Shown: in pieces, positions 46,301 to 59,330 of the stretch
Position numbering within the stretch: position 1 is the stretch's first letter
Layout: each line of letters starts with the position of its first letter
NCBI RefSeq assembly: GCF_000003815.2
Contig: NW_023365704.1
Span: 156,332-220,331, forward strand
Direction: 5' to 3'
From: Branchiostoma floridae
Lineage: Eukaryota; Chordata; Leptocardii; Amphioxiformes; Branchiostomatidae
DNA length: 64,000 nt
The notes under the pieces: model-generated
Database searches by the model: none
Seen by the model: only the letters and a program-made list of their open reading frames with translations
What the model was told of the DNA's origin: nothing
Translations under genes and position numbers: made by a program

Positions 46301-49300
46301 AAAAAGAGGCTAGATGAAGACACGTACAAGATGCTCTGCAGGCCCAGAGATCGTGTCATCATCCCTAGACTCCGCGTTACCAAGACGAAGTGCTACACAG
46401 AGCCGAAGAGGTCTTACAAGAAGAACCAAGTAAGTGGAAGCAGAATCATCGATTTGCAAAAGATGGAAGATTTGATGAATCTGTTCAATGCCGGGCACCG
46501 AAAAGCGAACGGCAAAAGGATCTGCAAAGGAGACTGGAAGTTTTCCAGAAAACTAGAAAAGAAGATAGGGTTCGGGTGTATGGAGGCGCTTACCTGCAAG
46601 ACCTGCGGCTACAATACCACACCCGCAGAGCTCTTCCGACACCCGTCGCCCGGGCGCCCGTGGCCCCCTCCCCGTGAAAAGCAACATCCAGGCCGTTACT
46701 CCCGGTGCCAAAGACAGGTACGGTATAAGTGCCATAAAGCCTTTAATGGCTTCGCTTGGCATTCCCGACCCGTGCCGCACAACACTGCAGAGAAAGATGA
46801 ACGTGGTGGGTGAAGCCTACGCCGAATTGAATAAGAGACAGATGAAGAAGAGCTGTGAAACCTTGGCGGAGGTGACGCGCCATCGTGTAGAAGCGGGACT
46901 GCAAGAAAGCGCCTCAGTGGCAGTTGAGATGGATGTTGGGTATAACAATCCACCAAAGGGAAAGTCCAGAGGACAACCAGGGACACAAGCGGAATGCCCC
47001 ATGTTTGATGGCGTGACGCAGAAGAAGATGCTATTGGCCTTAAGTACAGCAAACCAGCATTGTGTGGATTGCGATAAGCTGGAGGAGCAAGGCCTGCCAT
47101 TCGGACCCGGCTCTCATGAAGGGTGTACCCGGACTTTTGAGAAACACATTAAGATGGGTAGCAGTGAGAGAAAGATGGCGAAGGAAAACACAAAGACAGC
47201 CTTGAAGAACGGTATAATCCCGGGAATTGTCGAAACTGACAATGACTCTAAGATTTCCGGTGGCACCAACGAGGCCCTGCATGAAGCCGGCTTGCCTCCT
47301 GCAGAAAAACAAGACTGTATGCAACATATGAGCAGAAATCACCGAAGTAAAGCGTACAACCTGTGTCTGGAAGTGTTTGAAGGAGGAAACAACACCAAGG
47401 TCACGAAACAGGAGGCAAGTCGGCGGGTAGGACTATATATTGTCGACAGATGCGTGAGGGCACTGTACACCGCCAGAGCACACCATCCTGATAGTGACGA
47501 GGACTTTTTCCGAGAGGTGGAACGCGGGCGCCCGACAATAGTTAGTTGTGTATCCGGGGAACATTCTGAATGCACTTCTGACTTCGGTTGTCCGGAGTAC
47601 ACCCGAGAGGGTCGCCGCCCTGCCCCAGACATTCCAGGCGGAGGGAACTTGGCTCTGTCCGACAACGACCGACGCACCCTGCAAAAGTTGGTAGACTATA
47701 GACTTGCAGAAGAATCAGTGAAAAGGCAGCGGACATTCATGAATACCAACAAGAGTGAAGCCTTCCACAATCGTGCTTTGAAGGCCGTCCCTAAGGCCGT
47801 AACGTGGAAGCGAAATTACGAGGGTCGTGTTCATGCAGCCGGACTAGCGGACTCCGTCGGATCGGGTTCCGCCATACTGCGAGCCAACGAATTCCTGGGT
47901 GCGGCGCATCCCCAGGGGAGTTCCGGGACTGCTGCACTTGAAGGCATCGACAAAGAAGAGGAATACCATAAGAAAAGGAAGGGGACTTTTAAATATAAGA
48001 TGAGGCGCTACATTCTGCGCAAAAGGAAGGTAGAACAGAAAGATAGGAAAGGGGTTGGATATGAGACGGACTCTGTACACGCTATGTCTAGGGGAGACCA
48101 TTGTTACGCGAAGTAGGCGGACTATAAATCGTCTTATGACAGGAAAAACTGTCTTTAGTGCAAGACGCATCCCTGTCCTGCTTAGGGAAACGTGGAACCC
48201 TTTAGGTTTGGGGGGGGGGGGGGGTTCCGAGCTGGGGTGTGTGGGCTGAGGTGTGGGGAGGGGGGCGATGCTGAGAAGTCACCGTAAGACGCAGTTTCTG
48301 TATTCCCCGTGTTTCTGGCAATGTCCACCTATAAGACACGTCTTTCGCTCATTGTTGACATCATGCGGTTCTAAGGACAGATGTTCTTCTGCTACACATT
48401 TCTTTTGATGACACAGATGACTTATATCTCTTCCATCAATAAATCCGTTGTACAGAAAATATGCAACCCTCGGTAGTCTTTCATCCCTACATTTAGGTCC
48501 AATCTGCACACTTATTCTGCCGTAACCATCTCCATCGGTCCTCCCATTCCACAAAACACATCCTTTGTCATCTGTAGACACTTCGGCACGGATTCTTTGT
48601 AGCACAGATGCCTTGTACGCGTCGCTCCACGCGCTGTATCCCGCCATTGCTAATATATAAAACAGATGTGCTGTGGCCCCGTACAAGGCATATCTGGGGG
48701 CCGGCAATTGGTCTCATTATCTAAACAAATTTAATATTCCGGGTGACTTTTTCTTCTACAAGGAGCTTGCCAGACCATAATCTAACGTTCTAAGCGGTGG
48801 GGGTTGGGGGGTTGTCTTTTTTAGGGCGGAAAAGAGGGGTGGGGGTCGAGCGGGCTTGGGGCCACACTAAGTCCTATACTTAAGCATAGGGAGCGGTCTT
48901 GGCGGCCGTTGCCATGGTAACGGCGGGTGTGGCGGTAAAAAAAATGTTACATTTCAAGTCAGCCGACGTCATTCCCTAACATATCAGTCAAATTCAATGC
49001 CGTTTACCGTCCCTAGGGAATTACCACTGTGGTTAAAGGTAGCAGAACACAGTTTTTCGCCTATGGGGATTTCTATAGTTAAGGACCCCAAAGTGAGGTG
49101 GTTCGACGACTCAAAAGATATATCAGGGTGCAAAAGTAATTAACAAGAATTCAATATGTTGGAGTTCAGGGTAGAATCTACAACATATGTGAAAATGAGC
49201 ATAAGTTTGTCGGCTCGTTTTCTCAGAAAGAACACTTTGAAATGACCCCCAGCGGAGGTCACCATACTGCAGCCGACACACGGAAGTAGCGGGAACCGGA

Positions 49301-50001
49301 TTCGTGCGCGAAATTCTACCCAGCCAAAAAAGCATCGTAACCCAACTCATACAGCCTCAAAACTTACGTATTCCTCTACTATCCACCACAGTTTCCGACT
49401 CGCTGACGTGCACAGAAAAATTTCTATGGCTTTTCAAGAACTGCGACGACCTATTTTGTGCCCGGCCTATTTATGTCCACGGGGGTCGCCCATAAATACT
49501 GTGTTATGCGACCTTAACTCTATTGAATCAGCACTGGAACACCAGTGCGGAAGGCGAGGTTTTCGTAGTGCGCCCTGGTATAATTTTATCCGTGTCGATG
49601 TCAGTCACCTTGTAGTCCTTAACTATAGGAATCCCCATAGGCCTAAAACTGTACTATGCTACCGTAACTGCACAAGAAACTTTGCCCCCCTCCCCATCCG
49701 TCCCCTCCCACAATTTTTAATATTTCCTGACAGTACATGTGTGTTTAGGTCCAAACATCACCCCTTACCTGACAGCCCGGAATTGAGTCCTGTAATGATT
49801 GTAAGCCGTCTTCAAGAACACGTGCTCGTCCGGATCTATGGGCGTGGGTTTCCTTACGTAGTTAGCCTTGGACGGAGCCCTCGGTACGTGTCTGGGTTTT
49901 CTACCGCGGAAGAACTGCAAAACAACCGGCGCTGCAGCTGGAATTCCCGGTGATTTCACTTGTCCGAGACGGCACAAAACGCCCGGAACTTGAGGAAACA
50001 T
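40311..50001 (-). CDS. MRPS26: Mitochondrial ribosomal protein S26 (mS26)
   Basis: Four exons on the minus strand: 50001-49769, 42465-42322, 40942-40819 and 40445-40311 (stop included). Phases match and give 211 residues. The N-terminus is basic and lacks acids (mitochondrial import). DPDEHVFLKTAYNHYR and FRAVR match the MRPS26 family start. A long charged helix follows (EYLARKRQEEG, MEFNRRENERMH, REQRQALEREQADLE). The C-terminus HFITLDNVEEAIESALADP with KNYNFAVDREGKIV is the family signature. Role: structural protein of the mitochondrial small ribosomal subunit. Intron 1 is 7.3 kb because of nested transposons. Confidence 0.92.
41299..41787. mobile_element. pogo/Tc1-type MITE
   Basis: Ends CAGTCAAACCTGT / ACAGGTTTGACTG, flanked by TA. 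The interior repeats AGGTGGCC(A/G)CTA motifs. A truncated relative is at 51880-52075. It lies in intron 2 of MRPS26. No transposase. Confidence 0.85.
44733..45208 (+). mobile_element. 476-bp terminal MITE, left copy
   Basis: TIRs GGTAGCAGAACACAG / CTGTGTTATGCGACC, TTAA on both sides. Nearly identical to 49038-49513; I saw only a few base differences, for example TTTCTCC versus TTTCGCC. Confidence 0.85.
46076..48116 (+). pseudogene. Mutator/Kolobok-type transposase with one frameshift
   Basis: Frame 1 (46076 to about 46640) starts MGRPAGSRALKNR, contains GNTPWNK and a CKTCGY zinc-type motif. Frame 2 runs from about 46640 to the stop at 48116 with RRPGARGP, KDRYGISAIKPLMASLGIP, MDVGYNNPPKGKSRGQPGTQ, a CVDC pair, ETDNDSK, and NTNKSEAFHNR. 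This series is what I know from eukaryotic proteins annotated with a Mutator-like transposase domain. Candidate DDE residues are the D of MDVGYNN, a D in ETDNDSK and the E of KSEAFH. A one-base shift near 46630-46645 divides the gene; it may be a real lesion or a sequencing error. Otherwise the frame is open over 2 kb. Confidence 0.75.
48279..48707 (-). CDS. I-PpoI-like His-Cys-box (zinc-loop) endonuclease
   Basis: Intact 142-residue frame; a start at the internal MAGYSAWSD is also possible. The C-terminal half has the zinc-loop homing-endonuclease signature: SHLCHQKKCVAEEHLSLEP, then NNERKTC, then CQKHGEYRNC. The His of SHLC is the expected general base and the Asn of VNNER the metal ligand. 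WNGRTDGDGYGRISVQ matches the region before the box. Family: DNA endonucleases with a beta-beta-alpha metal finger. It lies convergent to the transposase inside the same TTAA-flanked unit, so I infer it is cargo or part of the mobility machinery. Confidence 0.75.
   Translation of the reverse strand: MPAPRYALYGATAHLFYILAMAGYSAWSDAYKASVLQRIRAEVSTDDKGCVLWNGRTDGDGYGRISVQIGPKCRDERLPRVAYFLYNGFIDGRDISHLCHQKKCVAEEHLSLEPHDVNNERKTCLIGGHCQKHGEYRNCVLR
49038..49513 (+). mobile_element. 476-bp terminal MITE, right copy
   Basis: Same length and orientation as 44733-45208. Its left boundary is TTAA plus one extra A. Confidence 0.85.
49607..49664 (-). mobile_element. End fragment of the same TTAA MITE family
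   Basis: The reverse complement begins GGTAGCATAGTACAGTTTTA and continues CCTATGGGGATT and TATAGTTAAGGAC, matching the first ~55 bases of the 476-bp MITEs with mismatches. An older, truncated copy. Confidence 0.75.
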
Positions 50002-50595
50002 GTTTCTGTGTAAAATGATACCTACAACAGAAAATGTCTTAGGTAAATATCAATTTTAAACGACCTGATATGGAGTCACGGCGGTTTTTTTTCAAACCAT
50101 GGGCGCGGCCATTTTGATTTTCATATAAGAGGGCAGGAAAACGAAAAAAAAACTTTGATAGAGACTTTAAAAATGATAAAAGAAATAATCATATCACAGT
50201 ACCGAATCTATGAGATCTTTTCATATAATTCTATACTGAAAAATTATAACATGTGTTTTTTCTACTTCGTAAACATTCTATAGAAAGTGTTTTGTCGCCC
50301 TCAATCCTATGACCTTTTGAGTGATTCCAAAATATGACAAGGTAAGATAAGATTTATACAAGTTGCTAGATTGGACATGACGCATTCAAAACGACATGTA
50401 AAGCTAAAAGAGACATATAAAAGAGTACACAATTATATTTTTGGCGTATAAAACGACACAATAGGTAAATTAGTAATTCTTTGAAAAGTGGAAATATAGA
50501 AAACCACCCCTAGCATATTTCGAACAGTCTATTTTCCAAGATTCGTTTGGCAAGAAGTGAAATCAAAACCACCACTGTCCATATGTCCTGAGGTA

Positions 50596-52379
50596 CTCTC
50601 ATGTCCCTAATAAACGTACCGGGACGTTTATTTTTTTCAGCCTCACAATCCACCCGGTACGTTCTTATTTTGGACGGTACGTTTATTTTTTTTTCCTGAA
50701 AATTGGGGCTTTGCTTAGCCAGGACCCTCAAAGAATTGAAGTTTTGGGGGTTTCTGCCCATATTTCCGAGGTATTTTTGCTCAAAATTCCCTATTTTTCG
50801 GGCGAAACGGCGCGGATTTCCATGAGCGTGTACGCGTACGCGGTACTCTTTCGGTCGATCTCGCTATGACGCTATGAAGTAAATGTTGTTTTTGGGGGAA
50901 AATAAAACACCACACTGACGTTTTGAAATACAATTTTTACATAAATAACTTTTAGTTTTAATTTAGTAGTAGTTTAAAGTCTCTGTTTACATCGTAAACC
51001 AGCACCTTGCACGAGGAATTTCCGGTCTTGTGGTTCCATGCGCTTTCGGCAGCGAGGCGGAAGAGTGATTCGTTCACATAATAAATGCTGGACGTAAAAA
51101 TAACAACTATAACTTCGTTTCCCTTGTGATATGAGTTTTGACGCCGCAAATTCTCCCAAACGACAGGAATTCGTCGGTAAAAACAGCAAGTTCATAATCA
51201 CAACTTCCTTTGTAGATGCATGTGCCATTATGCCGAGGTGGTCACGTCGAAATAAAACTTTCTCTACGTAGGCTTATTTCTTTGACAAAAATCAACCTTA
51301 GTCTAGTTCTCACATAACTAACTTTCATTTAATAGATTTTAATCATTTTTATACCGTAATCACTGTATTTTATGCTACACATCAGAAATCTTGTTGCGAT
51401 ATTTTACCTTGGTAAAAGTGGAGTCGTCCACTGACCCCTAGTGACCTTGTTTATGCTGCTGCGACGCCATGTTGGAGAATAACGCAAAGACGGAGATTTC
51501 CATTTTTGGCCCGCGGAATACGAAAATTGGGACAGCTTACATGCATTTCAAGAACCTAAAACATCAGATACATGAACGGACGGTCTATTTGTAAAATCTG
51601 CCCATGTAGCCTTCCAGTCTGCACAGAAATGACGATGTAGAGAAGGGTAGAAGTGCAAAGAGTCTGAGATGAGAAAAAAACGCCACGTGAATTCAACAAC
51701 ACTTCGCATAAAATCACATAATTTTGTATAATGTTTCCTTTCTTCAAATTATGTTTCCTTCATAAAGACTCCAAGTTGAACCGACATTTTGCTGATGTAG
51801 TACAGAAAAAAGAAAAGTGATTCCCTCGTGGATAATTTACTATTTAGCGCAGCGTAATGCGGCCGGCCACGCGACCGTGACGGCAGTGTTGGCATAGCGG
51901 CCGGACTGAAAATCGTCTGGCCGCGACCACATTCGACAGGTGACCGCTATAGACTATTTCTTAATGCTTAGGTCAACGGGAAAAATCCAAGGGACCGACG
52001 AAAACTAACCGCATGGCCAGTTACGTGGCCCCTATACTCAGGTGACCCCTAAGGCAGGTTTCACTGCGAATTTTAACTTACCTTTTATTTAAAAATTGAG
52101 AAAACAATGTTCATGATTCAAACAAGATATCTATAGTTCTTCAGCTCATCATTTATAGAACTAACTGATGTGGTTCTTAGGCATAAATGAATAAAAAGAC
52201 CTACCTGCTTATCATCTCCTTTTCTTTGGACAGAAGTAGCATGGTCACAGTTAAATACATGTCAATTTGGTAATTTTCCGGGGGGTATGTTTATTCCGGG
52301 GGGTACGTTTATTAGATATTGATGATTTGTCCGGGGGGTATGTTTATTCCGGAGGGTATGTTTATTAGGGACATGAGAG
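50596..52379. mobile_element. 1.78-kb TIR element, CTCTCATGTCCCTAATAAAC ends
   Basis: 25-bp inverted ends differ at one position, with TA outside each. Subterminal copies of GGGTA(C/T)GTTTATT recur (four on the right, two or three on the left). No transposase frame was found; short minus-strand frames at 50958-51228 have no recognised domain. It contains a truncated pogo-like MITE at 51880-52075. Confidence 0.75.
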
Positions 52380-52544
52380 TATGATGTTTTGTGTCCAAAT
52401 TTCTGTATTAAAGCCATTTCGATATTCCCTGTATAGCAATTTCATAGGATGATTTGTGAGACCGTAAGAAAGGGTGGGCGTACCGTGGAGGTCCTGCCAA
52501 ATTTTTCCTGCACTATTCAATTCTATTGACAGGATATATGTTTG

Positions 52545-53515
52545 AGTTGATGAGATTATTATGTACTATATAATGTGCTATTGACAGGATGCAGATGTCA
52601 ATAATATTTTTCTTACTTGCACTGTTGACAGGATATTTCTGTCAAGAATATTTTGTACCATTGACAGGACAATAATAATTTTCTTTGCACTATTGACAGG
52701 ATGCAGATGTCAATAATATTTCTAATTTCTTGCACTATTGGCGGGATATTCCGGTCAAGAATATTTTGTACCATTGACAGGACAATAATAATTTTCTTTG
52801 CACTATTGACAGGATGCAGATGTCAATAATATTTTAAATTTCTTGTACTATTGACAGGATATTCCTGTCAAGAATATTTTGTACCATTGACAGGACAATA
52901 ATAATTTTCTTTGCACTATTGACAGGATGCAGATGTCAATGATATTTTAAATTTCTTGTACTATTGACAGGATATTCCTGTCAAGAATATTTTGTACCAT
53001 TGACAGGACAATAATAATTTTATTTGCACTATTGACAGGATGCAGATGTCAATGATATTTTAAATTTCTTGTACTATTGACAGGATATTCCTGTCAAGAA
53101 TATTTTGTACCATTGACAGGACAATAATAATTTTCTTTGCACTATTGACAGGATGCAGATGTCAATAATATTTTAAATTTCTTGTACTATTGACAGGATA
53201 TTCCTGTCAAGAATATTTTGTACCATTGACAGGATGATAATAATTTTCTTTGCACTATTGACAGGATGCAGATGTCAATGATATTTTTCTTGCTTTCACT
53301 ATTGACAGGATATTCTTGTCAAGAATATTTTGTACTATTCACAGGATAATGATAATTTTCTTTGCACTATTGACAGGATGCAGATGTCAATAATATTTTT
53401 AATTTCTTGCACTATTGACAGGATATTCCTGTCAGGAATATTTTCTACTATTGACAGGATGTTCCTGTCAATGATAATTTTTTTTGTACTATTGAAAGGA
53501 TGTCGGTTGTGTGGC
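52545..53515. repeat. 113-bp minisatellite of GACAGGAT hairpins
   Basis: About 8 units of 112-113 bp (GACAGGATGCAGATG starts at 52583, 52695, 52808, 52921, 53034, 53147, 53260 and 53372). Each unit has self-complementary blocks: ATTGACAGGATGCAGATGTC/AAT and TTGACAGGATATTCCTGTCAA. The sequence is regular and non-coding. Confidence 0.9.
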
Positions 53516-56785
<3,270 letters not shown>

Positions 56786-59170
56786 AGGACGTTTACAAGT
56801 TACGGTCAAGGTTGAAGAGGTTTACAAATTTTACAAGGCTTAATTCACCTTGAGTATTCACCTTGAGAGACAGCCAGTAGGTACCCGTTAGAGTAATGAG
56901 GCTGTACATAGTTAAAAGCTCTATTTATATTAATATTATGGTAGAACTGACTCACTGGGACATGCGGCTTTCTGACATCACTAAATACTATCAGTCACAT
57001 ATTTGTCAGCACAGCATAGTTTCAAATGGTGGGAGAGCACAGAACTATGACAGATTTATGTAAAACAAGCAAGAACTTGACTTTGGAGTATATTTAACAT
57101 AGTATGATATAGTAGGCTTCTCAAACTCTCCTAGAAAGTTAAACATTATGTTGTGGCAGTTTTTTTATTAAAGTGATTGACAACAGGTCAGTTTACTTTG
57201 CTGGAAAGTCAATTCCATATCACCGCAGGATTTTCAGAGAATACTCAGTGCATTTACCTACATATGCTCATTTTGCAACCGCTTTGTACATTCTACGATC
57301 TACAGTATTGTCATGAAAATCTTTTTTGGGGTAACAGTGTACAGAATACTTTTCTGAGCCAGGTTGCACAGTCTGCAACCTGGGGCAAAAACTAGGTTGC
57401 ACAACTTAATATCAAGTTGCACCACCTACAATTCACTAATTTCTGAAAAAAAAGGTACAATACATACATTTTTGGTTGATTATGAAACGGAGCTGCCTCA
57501 GTCCATTTATTTCTTCCAAGTAAATTGACGACAAAATCAAATTCTGAAGCTCAAAATCTTCAAATGTAAGTTGCACCCTGTGCAACCTGAGTTTAGAAGT
57601 AAGTTGCACCAAGCAAAAAGTGGTTGCAGTGTGCAAGTGGGTATTTTGCATGCTGTTGCTGGGTAAACTGATGAAAATTGGTAAGCTTGCTGGTGATAAC
57701 CATGTACTAGTATTATGATTGTATCAAAATGGCATAAGTATCCTTATATACTTTGATGATTCAAGAACTTAAACTTGTCACGAACTTGTTACAATTGTTA
57801 CGTTGATTACATGCAGGGTATTATAAAAAAAAGAAATTCACAAAAAAAAAAAGATACAAATGTAAGCTATCAAATATGTTCGAAAAGAGACATTACAACC
57901 TGTGAAAAATATCAGAAATACAGTCACAGGTGTACATTCTTGTAGTTCTGGTATTTCGTAACACTTCTTTGGTGCATGCACTTGTCATTGTAGCCCATAG
58001 GGGGATATACAATATTGTATTTAATGTGTCAGTGTGTTTGTGGTCAGCATAACTTCAGAACCTGTGGATGGATTGTGAATTTATCTATTAGTTAATTTGA
58101 ATAACAAGTAATATCAAGGTCCTCCCTTTGATCCAAGAGTGGCACCCATCTCCCATTCAATGACCCTTGGGCCACACAAGTTTTATTTGCGCCATCACGA
58201 CAACAAGGAGTAGTCCGCTGATAGTGGTGTGTGTTCAAGTACTACATTATTGTGTAGTCCTCTAAACTACTAAATTTCCCAAATGCTGAGTGATAAGCAG
58301 AGAAAGGAGTACTTTGGTGATTTACGATTTTTCTACTCTCCAAGCACAGGTTTGGCTCCTTCTGTTAGTTGGTTGTTGTTGTTTTTAAACGTTTTGTTTT
58401 ATGCATTTTTATCGGGTCTCCTATTTTGTGCTGTTTTCTTTTGTTTTTGGCTGGAAGACATTTTAGAAAAAAATTTTAAAAAAGCACAAAATAGAAAGCC
58501 CGATAAAAACTCATAGCTTAAAACACAGCCGTAGCCGAAACTCTGTTTGAAGAATATAATCTTCAACATATAGGAAAAGGTTGTCTATTTTTGTTTCTTT
58601 TACTTAATGATCTCCACGTAAACAAGACCTGATTTCAAGGTGGGACCCGAAAGCCACTCAACTTCTCAAGGTTTCGGGTTACATTGTATACTGTAACGGC
58701 ATCTCTTCTGCCAAGGTCAGAAACATCATGATGGAGACCAGCTCAATTGCTCACTATGAGCGAAAACTAACTGACCCACTAGGCGAAGCAGGGGTTACAT
58801 AGGCTATTAGGGAAATTCCCTACTCCTGGGCTATGCGGGCGAGAAAGAGAGTTTTACCGCAACTACTCCCTTTTTGTCGCATGCAACTCCGAGCCAATGA
58901 AAGAACTGGGCGGGCGGGCAGCACCTTAGCACCGTAGAGACATCTGGAAGCTCACGATGGTATATTTACCACCATCATGCATATCCCACAGGGCTACCAT
59001 GGTCATGTATACAGAGGTTGTCCCAGAATACCTCCTAGTCACAGTACGAACATGCCCTGTTCACGCAATCACACACAAAGGCGGGCGTGTTCGGTCAATT
59101 GCGCAACTGTGTCACTGTACACAAGTGTATCATGTTCCACTATACCTAACATACAACTGTGTGTCAGAAG
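56786..59170. other. TRIM 3' flank, no further gene recognised
   Basis: A cluster of GTTGCAC / GTGCAAC motifs in both directions lies at 57360-57635, a fold-back-like repeat. A single CTCTCCAAGCACAGGTT motif is at 58336-58352. 58650-58940 is GC-richer but without an identifiable exon. Confidence 0.45.
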
Positions 59171-59330
59171 TACTCTCCAAGCAGAGGTTTGACTCAGTCT
59201 GTTTTTTGACGTTTTTAGTCGTTTTTATCCGGCTTTTATTTTTTTACATGGCCGTGAGACATAAACGTTATAAAAACGACTCAAACAACGTAAAAATAAA
59301 TCCAGCTGGAGTCTAACCTCTGCTTGGAGA
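59171..59330. mobile_element. Palindromic CTCTCCAAGCAGAGGTT MITE
   Basis: CTCTCCAAGCAGAGGTTTGA and GTCTAACCTCTGCTTGGAGA at the ends, with internal GTTTTTAGTCGTTTTTAT pairing to ATAAAAACGAC. Same family ends as 55464-55623 but different interior. Confidence 0.75.

Larger units (their letters stand above)
44733..49513 (+). mobile_element. TTAA-flanked composite transposon with transposase and His-Me nuclease
   Basis: Flanked by TTAA at 44729-44732 and 49514-49517. The outer ends are GGTAGCAGAACACAG and CTGTGTTATGCGACC, imperfect inverted repeats. Joining the flanks regenerates CAATAGAGTTAATTCC, exactly as present uninterrupted at 42981-42996 in the other arm of the fold-back, so the 4,781-bp unit inserted as one piece with TTAA duplication. 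Each end is a complete 476-bp MITE in the same orientation. Between them are a transposase gene (plus) and a His-Cys-box nuclease gene (minus), convergent. A TTAA target is usual for piggyBac and Kolobok. Confidence 0.8.
42640..49560. mobile_element. Large fold-back element, interrupted
   Basis: Arms about 42985-43650 and 44060-44728 are inverted copies (TTCCAGTTGTGGCGGCCATG versus its complement, and CACCCCTCTAAGGTTAACAA). The centre at 43710-43823 is itself a hairpin (GAGTGTCATCCTAGGTAGC). The left outer part (42680-42980) is a tandem array of TTCAGCACTGG / CCAGTGCTGA motifs. The right outer part resumes at 49518 after a 4.78-kb insertion. Non-coding; located in intron 1 and exon-2-proximal sequence of MRPS26. 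Confidence 0.7.

Noticed and set aside
44733-49513. LTR retrotransposon, because of 476-bp direct repeats
   Set aside because: No TG...CA ends, primer-binding site, gag or pol; the repeats have their own inverted ends and TTAA targets.
52545-53515. CRISPR-like regular repeat array
   Set aside because: The repeats are directly contiguous 113-bp units without unique spacers, in a eukaryotic genome.
58283-58516. 77-residue hydrophobic frame
   Set aside because: Starts beside a MITE-end motif and is Phe/Leu-rich from T-rich DNA; no homologous pattern seen.
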